Shown piece after piece: positions 33,761 to 45,270 of a DNA stretch of 64,000 nt; position 1 is the stretch's first letter, and each line of letters opens with the position of its first letter. The notes under the pieces were generated by a model that was not told the DNA's origin, did no database searches, and saw only the letters and a program-made list of their open reading frames with translations. This stretch comes from Artocarpus heterophyllus (taxonomy: Eukaryota; Streptophyta; Magnoliopsida; Rosales; Moraceae), in contig CM046351.1 in assembly GCA_025403435.1 (NCBI GenBank), positions 27,307,730 through 27,371,729 on the forward strand. Direction: 5' to 3'. A program made the position numbers and the translations under genes.

Positions 33761-36700
33761 ATGGCTGGTCTCCAAGACTTCCTTTTTCTTCTATTCTTAG
33801 CCCTAGCCTCCAGCACTATCTTGGTCCAAGCCGTATTCTTCTCTAAACGTAGAACCAAGTTCCTTCTCCCTCTTCCACCGAGCCCACCGGCCCTTCCCAT
33901 CATCGGTCACCTCCACCTCCTTGGAAAACTCCCTCACCAAGCTCTTTGTAAGGTCTCCGACCGCTATGGTCCCATCGTCTACCTCCGGTTCGGCTACAAA
34001 TATTCTCTTCTTGTCTCCTCGGCAAAGATAGCAAGAGAATGCCTCAAAACCAACGAGTCTTGCTTCCTGAACCGTCCACAGAGGGCCAACTTTGACTACC
34101 TAACCTACGGTGGCGCCGACTTCTCTGTCGCTCCGTATGGACCCTACTGGAAGTTCATGAGGAAGCTCACTGTGTCCAAACTTCTTGGAGCTTCTATTAT
34201 GGAGGTAATTCTGTTGGAAAAAATTTCATTTTATTAGATTTTTTATTTTCTTTTTATTTTTGCCTTTATAACGGGGGGTACGCTGGGTCCTTCGGGTCCA
34301 TGAAGTAGACACGCCTGGTTTTACAGATACAACCGTGTTGCACATAGTTTTAGAGTAACTGTAGTAATTTACGTAGTTAATAAGGTGTTTGGAAAAATAG
34401 TTTAAATCATATTAAGATCTGTAGCATAAAAGAGGTTTATACTATAGTTTTATACTATAGTATATGTAAGCTTTACATTATTTACAGTTTAAACTATTGG
34501 TTTGAACTACTCTTCTAAACACACTAAGTATATTAATTTCTAAATCAAAGTGATGTGGCATTATTGACTCATACAAACTACTCAGATTTTTTCTGCAATT
34601 AATTTTGATGTTGGAAAGAGTGTTTAACCAACCATATTATATTTGGTCATATAATATAATCAAACGTCAAAATCTATAATAGTCAAATAAAAAATGTTAA
34701 GCTTTGATTGATGTATCATAATATAATTAAATAGATATAATTTAATCCATCAAAAATTAGATTGATGATATAAATTATTTAAAGATTTACCAATATTGTC
34801 TCTGCTTGTAGATACAACCAGTCCAGTATTTAAAATAATAATAACAATAAAATATATTGTTCAAAAACTAGTCACAAATTAATTTCAAGCCTATATAATT
34901 TGGTTGTAAGATATTTGGTCAATAATTGATACCTAGCTAGCAGTTGTTATATAGTCTTTCATAAGAATTAATAACTTATATATATATATATATATATAGA
35001 AGGAAATTACATATTTTTAAAACTTTTAGAAGTAAATAATAAGTTTTGAAAATATTTGTAGTAAATAGCAAGTTTTTATTTTTTTTTTAAATTATGTAAT
35101 TATTAACTATGTGAAATGCATTAAATCTAGTAGGTTTACAAAACTATCCGAAGGGAAGAAATAAATCAATTAATACAAAACATACTGAAGAAAGCAGTAG
35201 AAGGAAAGGAAATTGATGTTGGAGCTCAACTCATGGGGTTGACAAATAACATAATCTCAAGGATGGCTTTGAAACAAAAATGTGCCAAAAACGAAGATGA
35301 AGCCTACGAGATGAGGTATGTGGTGGACGAAATGTGTGACCTTGCTGGCAAGTTAAATGTGCAAGATTTTATTTGGTTTTGTAGGAAATTTGATTTGCAA
35401 AGGTTTGGGAAGAGGCTTAAAGAGGTAAGAGATAGGTATGATAATTTGATGGGGAAGATTATAAAAGATCATGAAGAAGCAAAGAGGAGGAGAATGGAGG
35501 CATGTGGGGGTGGTGATGATGAAGTCAAGGATATACTTGATATGCTACTTGATGTTTATGAAGATGAGAATTCGAAGATCAAGTTGACCAAAGAAAATAT
35601 ACACGCCTACGTCATGGTAAACACCCAACTACCATTCTTTCATGTGTTATGCATGTTTAGTGATTCTACATATTTTGTTTGATTATGGTTTTTTTTTTAA
35701 TAAGGCATCTTTTTTCTTTAGATAATTAAATCTTCATTTATTTTATTTTATATTGTTAGCTCTTCCTAGGATCGAGCCTGGGTTCTCTCACTTAACCCAC
35801 CTTGCTCTTATTTAATCCATTTTACTCTTACCAATCGGACTAGCACTAGTTGATTTTGTTTGGTTATGTTATATGCAGATACTATTTAGGAAATGTACTC
35901 TACCCTCTGCATAATTGATTTGTTTAAATTTATTGGCTAGTAGTACTATTAGTCAGAATTACAAGCAGACATAATAAAATAAATTTGGGTAGAACTCATC
36001 CCCAAAAGGTAGTTCAGGGAAGAGGGAGCCCAATTTACATATAAAGATTATAACAATCCAATAATTTCTCTACTTTGAACAAAATTAGTTTCTAACATCC
36101 TCTCTCATGTGTTGCATGTCATGCAAATAGGCTGGGATATAAAACCTGTCATCATGTACAAGGTCTGGCTCTGATACCATAATAATGGGATTAAGTAAAA
36201 CTCATTCTAAAGCACAAAGAGAGAGGGAGTCCAATCCACATATAAAGACTATAACAGCTCAATAACTTGGCGATCTATGACAAATTCAATTTCTAACAAA
36301 GTACTATATCGTTTTGGTTTCTATATTTTTAATTGTAACAAATTACTCCCTAAATTTTGATTTTATAATAGTTTTAGTCTTTGACGCCAAACTAGTTGAA
36401 TAACTTCTTAAAATTTTTGAAGATAGTCATATTTTAATTGCTATATGCAATGGGAAGGTTTACATTAAATGCAAAATGTTTGATAGTTCAATAACTTTAA
36501 TTGCATAACAAAGCACTGCATCATGTTTTACATTAAGCATTTAATGCTCAATTTATAAACGCTTCTAACATCAACAAAGAAAATATTTTACATTTTGTAT
36601 AATTATTTTTGTATAAAATTTTAGTTGCTATATGTGATTGGAAGGTGATTATCTTTGTAAAATCATTGAAATACTTTGTGATCAACTTTCACTTAGTATG

Positions 36701-38573
36701 GAAAGTAAGCTTAAACTTTGAAGTTAGAATTTAAACACGGCAGCATGTGAGAGCTTTATACAGTAACAAATTACTGTAGAATATAAGAGCTTTTTATTAT
36801 TTTAAATTATTGTAACGTATAAGAGTTTTATACTATAACAAGTTAAGACTTAAACAAACCAAACCTTTAATATCAGGACTAAAATGGCCAAAAAAAAAGG
36901 TTCAGAGAGCATTGCAATTAAAAGTTCTCTTATCAAAATTACATAATGCTTGAAATTCAAGGACTAAAAATGTTTCTAATTCTAAATTTATTGACTTGTG
37001 ATGTAAAGTTGACAGGGCGAGTCAGTGTAACTTGTGGTGTAAAGTGGGCATAACACCGCTAATCAGTCAGTTAACTAGTACTAGTGATTACAACAACAAG
37101 AAAAATAATAATAATTACTATTACTTTTGTCAGAGTTCTAGGTTCTTTTTCCTACTTTTGTTTTTATTTGCTAGTTTTGTTTTTATTCGCTTCTTTAGCA
37201 GTTATATTTTGAACATTTTATAATTCTAACTCTTTTTCTTTTATTTTTAGTAAAAAAAAAAATCACCTAGTTGCTCATACAAATTAAGGCCCAATGATTT
37301 TTTTTCTTCGTGTGGTATTTTGTCGGCACATGTATTCTAAACATTCGTTATTGTTTTCTTCTCACATTATGTATAACAAACGTGGTAAACACAAACAATA
37401 TTATGTGACTCTGATTGATAAATGCATAAATAGAAACAAAATTCTCAAAGTACTATATTTGATGCCTTTTTTTTTTAGTTTCTTATTGCTCTAGCTAGTA
37501 TGGCTCTTCATCAGGAGGAGGTTTTTAATGAGGTGAAATGTTGTGCCCATCATTTCACCTAAGGTCCATCGTAGACAAACTGATAGGGCCCACATGTAAG
37601 AGTCATATAGGTCCCACCAACTTGTCTCAAATAGGGTTTCAGCCGGATCAAGCTATATAGTACTGCTATTTAAAGAGGCATTCTTTTTAACTTTCACCAT
37701 TAGGCAAAGATCTTGCTTTTCTCAGTCTAGCCTGCAACTGTTTTCTTAGCTTCATTTATTATTTTTTTTTTTAGGCAATCTCATTAGGATAATGCATTAA
37801 GAGTTCTTGACATAAGTTGTTGTCTCAAAGTATGACTCTTGGATCACAACCCATTTTTATAAAGCTATATATACTTACATACATACATATATAGGATTAT
37901 ACATAGTATATACAAATCTCGATCATTACATATTTGTATGCAGAACATCTTTGGTGCTGGGACCGAAACCCAATCAGTTTCAATGGAATGGGCACTTTCC
38001 GAGCTAATAAGTCACCCAAACGCCATGTCCAAAGCAAGGCAAGAGGTTGACCAAGTCATAGGAAACAACAGACTAGTACAAGAATCAGACATCCCAAACC
38101 TTCCTTACATCCAAGCTGTAGTAAAAGAAACCCTAAGGCTTCATCCTGGAGGCCCTTTCATTGCCAGGGAATCCTCTAAAGATTGCACCATAAATGGCTA
38201 CCATGTCCCGGCTCACACTCGGCTCTTCTTGAACACGTGGGCTATTAACCGAGACCCGAACCACTGGGAGAACCCCCACGAGTTCTCGCCGGAGAGGTTT
38301 CTCGGCAAGGACAAGAGAGATTTGGATGTGAGGGGAGAGCACTTTCAGCTGTTGCCTTTTGGGAGTGGAAAGAGAGGGTGTCCCGGTGTTAATCTCGCGT
38401 TGTTGGTCGTCCCAACGACGGTGGCGACGTTGGTTCATTGCTTTGATTGGAAGATTGGGGAGGATGGCAATGGTGTTGTGGATATGGAAGAGGGGTTTGG
38501 TTTGTCACTTCCTAAGGCTAAGCCCTTGGTTTGTTTTCCTGTGGCCAGGCTCAATCCTTTCCCTCAAGTTTGA
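33761..38573 (+). CDS. Cytochrome P450, CYP93-type, three exons
   Basis: Exons 33761-34204, 35134-35616 and 37944-38573 join in frame to a 518-residue protein; both introns are phase 0 with GT-AG ends. Seen in order: an N-terminal hydrophobic anchor (residues 6-27), the proline-rich hinge [11 protein letters not shown] (39-49), the C-helix [13 protein letters not shown] with W130 and R134, the I-helix AGTETQ (314-319), the K-helix E371-T-L-R374 followed by HPGGP, PERF (425-428), and the heme site [10 protein letters not shown] with the axial ligand C455. All key residues are present and there are no stops. The HPGGP and DVRGEHF stretches and overall wording are typical of CYP93 enzymes, ER-bound monooxygenases of flavonoid and isoflavonoid metabolism (flavone synthase II, pterocarpan hydroxylases). 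The subfamily and substrate cannot be fixed from sequence. It stands alone among transposons. Confidence 0.92.
34205..35133 (+). other. P450 intron 1 with MITEs
   Basis: The 929-bp intron starts GTAATT and ends AG after CTAGT. The chosen acceptor (35132-35133) avoids an in-frame TAG and gives [10 protein letters not shown] in exon 2. It holds a MITE at about 34384-34532 (TGTTTGGAAAAATAGTTTAA against TTTGAACTACTCTTCTAAAC), a (TA)n run at 34977-34998, and one arm of the GTAAATAGCA MITE family near 35025-35080. CYP93 genes usually have only the later intron, so this one is unusual. Confidence 0.8.
35755..35856 (-). mobile_element. Possible tRNA-derived SINE fragment
   Basis: The minus strand reads TAGTCCGATTGGTAAGAG, resembling a box A. 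About 50 bases later comes GGCTCGATCCT, resembling a box B. The spacing fits a plant SINE head; no clear tail is visible. Confidence 0.35.
35972..36298 (-). mobile_element. TRIM (miniature LTR retrotransposon) in P450 intron 2
   Basis: Two direct repeats of about 120 bp (35972-36097 and 36180-36298) share GTA(G/A)AACTCAT, GGGAG(C/T)CCAAT and ACATATAAAGA, and both end in TTTCTAACA. Between them are only 82 bp. On the minus strand these begin with TGGTATCAGAGCC (36167-36179), the initiator tRNA-Met primer site, and end with the purine tract GAGAGAGGA just before TGTTAGAA. This is the layout of a TRIM, with no coding capacity. A clean target duplication is not evident. Confidence 0.75.
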
Positions 38574-38740
38574 AGAATTGTCATAATAATTGGTTTAATA
38601 TCAATTAATCACATATCAGTATGTAAAATTTTATGTAATGTTATGTAAATCCTATATCTGGGGATATTAGTATTGCATATGTGTGGTTGATTGGTTAAAA
38701 AATAACTTGTGAATAATTTACATCATGTATTGAAAACATT

Positions 38741-38915
38741 TTTTTTTATAAAGAATAGAAAATGTTATAATTAATGAGAAGAAAGGTTAGTCACAATAAC
38801 AGATTCTATAAATGATAGAGTTTCTTCCAACTAAATTAGCTCACCATCAAGCATGAGCAGCTATAGAATGGGCAATCTTATTGGCTTGCCTATACATAAC
38901 TTAGCTCCTAGAAAA
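38741..38915 (-). mobile_element. LINE 3' end remnant
   Basis: On the minus strand a short frame reads ANKIAHSIAAHA, as at the C-terminal RNase H end of plant LINE polyproteins. AT-rich trailer and an A-run (T-run on plus at about 38741-38748) follow. Stops follow closely and nothing further upstream is preserved. Confidence 0.4.
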
Positions 38916-39694
38916 AAAAAAAAAAGATTATAAACTATATATATCTGACAATAAAAGTCTAAATTGATTACAATATGAAGAAATATGATTTATAGTTTAG
39001 ATAATTGTTAATGTATCAGACTCTACAAATTGGAAATTTAGACTATCTATATCCCATAGAAAACTTAAGGAATGGTTTAACCTTAACTTTATTAATAGAA
39101 AATATACCATCAAGTTTCTTTCACTACTAAATAGTACATTAGATGGTGGTAATTAGATGATGGTTTCCTAGGAAACCATTGTCACAAGTAATGTGGCACA
39201 AAGACCTTCATGTTTTATATTTTCATGTTGTACTTTACATAACGGTTTTTTTTTTTTTTCTAAACTATCGTCAAACATTAAACATTTATTGATGGTTTAA
39301 TAATAAACCATCTAATAGAATTTCATAAATGCACCATCCAAAGATCTAACCCTCAGAATAATACTATCATGCTTTGAAAATCAAACCCTCCATTTGAAAA
39401 TCTCTCAATGCCACCATCGTTGCCTCACCGTTGCCTTCGTTGCTGTCGTGTTTGAGTCCACTACTTTCATTGCCTCATCTAGCCTGCAAGTCTCATTGCC
39501 ATTAATAGCCTCACCTCGCCCTCACCTTTTTCACTGTTGTCATCTTGCCATCACCACCATCACCTCCAGGTAATTTTGCTCCAAATATTTTCACAAACAT
39601 GTTCTACTAAAACTCTCCTATTTATTCTATACCAACACTATCAATCTGGATTTCTAAGTTTTAGGACCACAAGTATATTCCCATTGTAGAAATG
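38916..39694. other. Intergenic DNA with transposon-like debris
   Basis: There is AT-rich sequence, then a stretch of CACC/TTGCC phrases at 39400-39570 that looks like transposon-derived or UTR-like sequence. No frame or terminal repeat is convincing. Confidence 0.35.
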
Positions 39695-39929
39695 TGTAAC
39701 ACCTAAAAGTTTAATTAAGCACAATTAGTGTTTAAATGGTGGATTAGTATGCCTTGATGTAAATTTGAACTTAATTTAAGTATTTTATGGTAATTTAAAT
39801 TATCATATTTTAAATTATTTCTATATGTTATTTTAAATTTTAAAACAAAATAATTTACCAAATACCCGATATGTTCTAATTACAAAACTATGTCTGGGCA
39901 CATAGTTTTGCTCTACAAACCACTCTTTC

Positions 39930-40055
39930 CCTCTATTTATTCCACTCTCTCACTCTCACTCTCACTCTCCCTCACTCTCTCAGACTCTCTCTCTCTTCCT
40001 CTTCCTCTCTTTCACGCAACCTCTCTCTATTCTCTCTCTCTATATTTTGATTTCA
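39930..40055 (+). repeat. CT-rich microsatellite tract in the gypsy LTR
   Basis: It consists of repeated CTCTCTCA and CTCTCT units. In plant genes and LTRs such tracts often sit just downstream of the transcription start. The 64-codon ORF here is an artefact of the repeat. Confidence 0.75.
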
Positions 40056-40507
40056 AAATTTTGAGTTCAAGCTTCGAAACTTAGTTGGATTAGTAGCTTA
40101 GGAGCGTGATTGAAATTCCACAAAACAGTTTTAAAGCTTCAATTTGTGGTTAGTTTCTTTATTTTTCAAATTTCAAACTTTTGTTCTAAATTTTTCAATT
40201 TCTTTAAAATATTAAAATTTGAGTTTCTCAAGCTTAGGAAACCCTTAATCTAAGTTTGTAGAACTCAAATCATCCAGAATCTAGGCTTGATTGAGCAAGA
40301 TTTGGATTAAATCAAGTTTTTCCCCTTTTTTGTTCATTTTTGGATTTCTTTGAAATTTCTATGAAAATCTTCCTTAAAGTTGTTTAAATGTATTCTATTA
40401 TGTTTATTTATCATTTATGATTATTATATATGCTTCGAGACTTGAAAAACAGGTTTAGAATTATTTTTGGGCTTGGGGAGGCCGAGAATTGAAGATTCAG
40501 ACCTCTC

Positions 40508-40690
40508 ATGTTTTTCTAGTGCGATAGGCTAAACTCAATATTCGACAGGCTGAATTCATAGGTTTGGCAGGCCAGATTCATCTGATCGGTAGGCCAAACC
40601 TGGGCCAGTTCGGTAGGCTGGTCCTAGCTGGCCGGTAGGCCGAACTGTGGAGTCTGATAGGCCGAACCAGGGGTTCCGGTAAGCCGATCG
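40508..40690 (+). repeat. GGCAGGCC motif array in the gypsy LTR
   Basis: Eight or nine copies of an 8-bp core (GATAGGCT, GACAGGCT, GGCAGGCC, GGTAGGCC, GGTAGGCT, GGTAGGCC, GATAGGCC, GGTAAGCC) occur about 22-24 bases apart. Most are followed by RAAC or GAAC. The spacing and consensus match the array in copia element B, though the two elements belong to different superfamilies. Confidence 0.8.
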
Positions 40691-40797
40691 AACTTTGTGA
40701 AAAATGACTCTTTTCGCCTGTTTTTCACCGTTTAAAACCTAGATTAAGATTTTAACCTCATGAAATGATTTTTTGAACTTTAAAGGCATACTAAGAC

Positions 40798-43700
40798 TAT
40801 AACACTCACTATTTTTTATGTAACGATTAATGATTGATATATAACGATGTTAAGTAATTTCTTTATGATATAATGTTACTGACTATTTTATTTTAAGTAT
40901 GATGACAGGTAACGGCCTCGTGGGATCGATGTGCTCTGGATATTCATGTCAAAAATGATGATAAGTATACAGTATTTATTGTTTTTTTTAGAGTTTTCAA
41001 CTTGCCCTAAATTCATGATCCTTATAATGTTCTAGGGTTATGTATGCCTACGGTTATATTCTTGATGATGACATAAATTTTATTGCATAATTTTTTATTT
41101 TTATAATATTAATGATGTCATGATAATTACATGTGTATTAATATTTTTGGGTCATAGAGTAAATATTATTGTAGTGTATGAACAATTATATATTTTAATT
41201 ATATATAACATTAATGTTTATATTGTAATATGTTTATATTATATTATATATATATATTATGTTATAGTCATTAACGGCAATTGCCGTGTAAGAAAAAAAA
41301 AGAAGGCAGTTGCTGTGAGAAAGAAAAAAAAAGAAAGAGAAAAAAAATAAAAGGGAAGTTGAATTAGATTAGTATTAGGGTTTTCTACACTTATCAAATC
41401 CCTTCTCTCTCACAGACCTAAAAATATACCTCTAAGCCACCAAAGTCTTCATTCTCTAAATTTCTAGCCAAAGAAAATTCTCTCTCTCTAAAATTTTCTT
41501 AGACACACTCTCTTTCTTCTCCACGTTTTCTTCCCTTATCTCTCTTGTTTTCTGCAAACAATTGATTGAAATATTGAGTTTTCACTTAGATAAATTCAAG
41601 GGAATTGCAAAGAATCATTTTGAAGGTAAGAAACTCATTCTAGACTATTGCTAAAATTTTGTTTCCTTTGTAATCCGACCCCTATAACTTTGTCTACAAA
41701 TTTCTATTTGTTTTGAAATTTTAGTATGATGTTTATGTATGTGTTATGTGATATTCCTCAAAATTTCACATTATTTGGAATTTTCTATGCTGACATATTA
41801 AAATTTTATTCTCTGTCGCTCATGACCAAACTGTTGTTGATCGGTATTTTGCACAAAAGTATAGTCCATATTTAAGGGGCAAATGACCTTTGATTTGAAT
41901 AAACTTTTATAGAGATATTCATGCATATGTTAAGTTATGATCTGAAAAATTTGTAGTTATTTGATGAACATTTTATGAGTTCTTGAATTTTCTTTAAGAT
42001 AGGTTTTTATGGCTGTCTATTCAATGAATTCAGTACTTCTTGTTTATGTGACCTATTTGTATGGCTAAACAAATTTATTTGCTAATGAGACTTTTTGTGG
42101 TGCTCTATATATATGTTATTAGGTTGTCATAAAAATTTTAGGGTTAAAGTAATTTTATTTTAATTATTAAAATTTTGTGATCGTGTGTTACTCACTGCTT
42201 TAGGTAATTAGAGTTTGTTTGGTCTCTGAACTCTAATGCATGTTTTGAATTGTTGAAAATTTATTTGAAGCTAATTTTTGGACATGTTATAGTTTTGGTG
42301 TATTGTGTTAGTATTAGAATTATTATTATCATCACAAAGATTCTTTTATTGTATGTATTTCATGTTAATTGGTGATTGAAAAGAGTTGATGATTTGGTTG
42401 TTTTGATTAACTTCTCATTAAACCCTAGATTGGAGATATCATATATTTTCATATTTTATTATGTAGATCTTTATAGGTATATATTTATTATCAATTGGTA
42501 TCATGTTAATTATGTGTTTACAATTTTAATTGAGGTTTAATTAGCTTATTAATTGGTATTGAATTTTTTTGATGCATTAAGTCTGCTTTTCATACAAACA
42601 TCTAACAGCCGCTATGTTTCAGTAATTTTTGATTATGTTTTGCTCTGTTTATATTTTTCTTATATTGTTTTCAAATACTAAACATCTCATGCTTTCGTTT
42701 GGCTTTTGAATCGCTTGAATCGGAGTTTATTTTAAATAGTTATGATTTTTTGAATTTGACCCTAAAAGTTGTACAGTTTTACACAGACCCAAAATTTAGA
42801 TTGAATTTCAAGGACTTTTTCTTCATGCAAATTATTGTCAAAATATGCGTGTGATATATCAAATTCTTTGTCTTTGAGTCTAGTCTAGAATTTCAAGGAC
42901 TTTATGAATTTTTAAGTGAATAAAGGTCGTTCTTCCTACTTTTGGGAATTATGCCCTAGGTTCATAAATTGTGATTTTGTGCTTTTTGATATTATTACGT
43001 GATAAGGTGATGTTTAATGATCGTATGAGATGTTTATATATTGCTAATAGTATTGCTAGTGACTTATGGTTAATATGAATGTTTGACATGAACACTCCAA
43101 AAGATAACCACACCGAAAACCGCAGCAACGTCACCTAAGTTAAGGTTTAGTAAGCAAGCAAGACAAGTAAGTACATTCTTATCTGCAACATGATAAAAGT
43201 TTATGAAAAAGTTTTGAGAACATGTTTTATGATAATTTTTAAGTTTGTTTTTACGTGTTGTTTCTCATAAAAACTCTTGTTGCAACAAGAAAGTTTACGA
43301 ATGTTTCAATGATAAGGTATGCTAAAAATATATCTATATATGTATCACTTAATTAAGTGTTGCACATCCTATGTTTATGTTTATGTTTATGATGTCTTGA
43401 AGGTTAGACTTACCATGTTTGGTTTGGGATTAGCAACTACCCTTCTCCTCTCATGATGGCGTGCCTATGATGATGATGTTTATGGTGCAACACTTGGGCC
43501 CCAAAGATAAAATAAATGAAGTTTTTAATACGATAATAATAATGAAAGATATGTTCTATATGAAATTGTGCCAAGTGCACTATTATGTTAATGATGATTA
43601 TGATTATGATGTTTCACAAAGGTGTTCATAAAATGTTTTATGTTGTAAGAAAAAAAATGTACTTACTAAGCTTTTGCTTACTTAGTTTATAATCATGTTT

Positions 43701-44156
43701 CAGATAAAGGTAAAAGGACCATAGAATAGGTGGAGGGCGAAGACGGGCGTGTGGGCTAAAAATGATGGATTGGAAACGGAAGAACGCCAAGAAAGATTTT
43801 TTTTAAACTATGTTTTTATTTCTTTAAATGCTTAAATTTCTACACTATTAAGTAAAAAGACTTGTTTTATATTTATTTTGATTTTGCAGAAGTTTGAACT
43901 ATCAAACTGTTTAAATAGATTTTAAAGTTTGTTTTGAAATTTTATTTGAATTATGGTTTTGTTAATTTAGCATTGATAAACTATATAAAAAAAGATTTGA
44001 AATATTTGGAATATATTTTTTTTAAAAAAAATTGTATGCATAGATCCTGGAATATGTTTATTAAATTGTGTTTAAATTTAAATGGTTTATCTTAAAAATA
44101 ATGACAACAAGGATGAAAGTAACGACATATGTGACGTCCGTAAGGGGGCGTTGCAG
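40798..44156 (+). mobile_element. Probable solo LTR of another gypsy family, nested in the E LTR
   Basis: The segment begins TATAACACTCAC, like the TGTAAC start of gypsy LTRs with one change. It ends GTAAGGGGGCGTTGCA, a common gypsy LTR end. CTAAGAC occurs directly before it (40791-40797) and one base after it (44157-44163), like a target duplication. It holds leader-like sequence near 41360-41640 and no coding region. About 3.4 kb is a normal size for a Tekay-type LTR. The exact left end is uncertain. Confidence 0.5.
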
Positions 44157-45169
44157 CTAAGACAACATGAAATAGCTTAGGGATGTAGAATGCCTTAAGC
44201 TAGATATTGATAGACTTAGTTTCTATTTAAGGTTATTCGTGGTTCCGTGGAGCTAACGTATACGGATCGGGACTGCAGTGTTGAATGTTTATACGGGTTA
44301 TCGAGGTAAGACTTCTATCCCTTCTCCTTGATAGCCACGGTTTTAAAGGGTTTAGCCACAAAGCATTTCCTTTCAAATGTTTTCAAGAAATGAAGTTTAT
44401 TACTTATTTTCATTATTGGCTAAATAATAAATTATTACAATGAACGTAATGAGAATATTTGGTAAATAAGACATGATAAGATAGAGCATGATGCCGTGTA
44501 CAGAGATCGGGTCGTGAGGAGCGCAACCTTGGGAATAGGTCTCGAAACCCAACTGGGCCACTTTGGTGGTGATTCATTTGACTTTACCGAAAATATAATA
44601 ATGAGATTAATCAGTATCAATAAATCTAATAAGTTTCAGTTAGTTATCTGTTTATTTATTTATTTATCCTGTTTTATAGATTTTGTTTTAAAAGGAATTA
44701 TATGTTTAAATCAAATGCTTTCAAAAGCTTAGTCCTACTGAGCCTTTCACTCACAATTTTCTTGTTTTAAAACCTCCCCCCTCTAGGTGGAATCCAGCGT
44801 AGGGAAGACTGAAAACCGAGAAGAACTGTAGGATTTGGACATCACCATCTAGGGTATTTATTTATAAAAAGGCATGTAATAGTTTAATTGATTTCCTTTC
44901 ATTTGGACTGTGGTTATGTAATTAATATTGTTGATACCGTGTGTGCACACTAATGTGGGTTCGGTGGGGCCCAATGGTATTTTCTTATTTGATATTTAAT
45001 TCGCTTGCATGCTTTCATATTTTAACAAATATTTTAAAAAGTTTTAAATATCCTATATTATTATAATCAACTTAATAACTTTTAAAAATGACAGTTTTTA
45101 TTAAAATTTAATTTATTTAACCTAATTAATCTACCATGTCACCTCCCGGATTTTAGTGCGTGACAGATT

Positions 45170-45181
45170 GGTATTAGAGCC
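45170..45181 (+). other. Primer-binding site of element E
   Basis: TGGTATTAGAGC differs at one base from the initiator tRNA-Met complement TGGTATCAGAGC. It lies four bases after the LTR end. Confidence 0.75.
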
Positions 45182-45270
45182 CTAGGTTTATGAACCTTAG
45201 AAATTGTGCACACATAGGTATGATAATGAAAAACTACTGATAGTCCAATTTTGTATTCAGAATTGAGAGA

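Larger units (their letters stand above)
35617..37943 (+). other. P450 intron 2 with nested small transposons
   Basis: The 2327-bp phase-0 intron separates HAYVM from NIFGAGTET, which is the usual CYP93 intron position. It contains a possible tRNA-derived SINE (35755-35856), a TRIM (35972-36298) and a MITE-like stretch at about 36720-36870. The remainder is AT-rich, with T-rich ORFs that are not genes. Confidence 0.85.
39695..45165 (+). repeat. 5' LTR of gypsy element E with a probable nested solo LTR
   Basis: It aligns with the 3' LTR over 39695-39930 (for example TAAGCACAATTAGTGTTTAA). A CT-rich tract lies at 39930-40055 and a GGCAGGCC-type array at 40508-40690. At 5.5 kb it is too long for a simple LTR. 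Removing 40798-44156, which is flanked by CTAAGAC on both sides, leaves about 2.1 kb. Confidence 0.75.

Noticed and set aside
37032..37494. Two ORFs inside P450 intron 2
   Set aside because: They are T-rich, have no recognisable domain, and the exon junctions around them already give a complete P450.
38133..38586. Minus-strand and second-frame ORFs over the last P450 exon
   Set aside because: They overlap the heme-binding exon, which is clearly the coding frame.
39890..40084. 64-codon Leu/Ser-rich ORF
   Set aside because: It is a translation of the CT microsatellite in the gypsy LTR.
44435..44732. Overlapping ORFs in the gypsy LTR
   Set aside because: They lie in LTR sequence before the primer site and show no domain.
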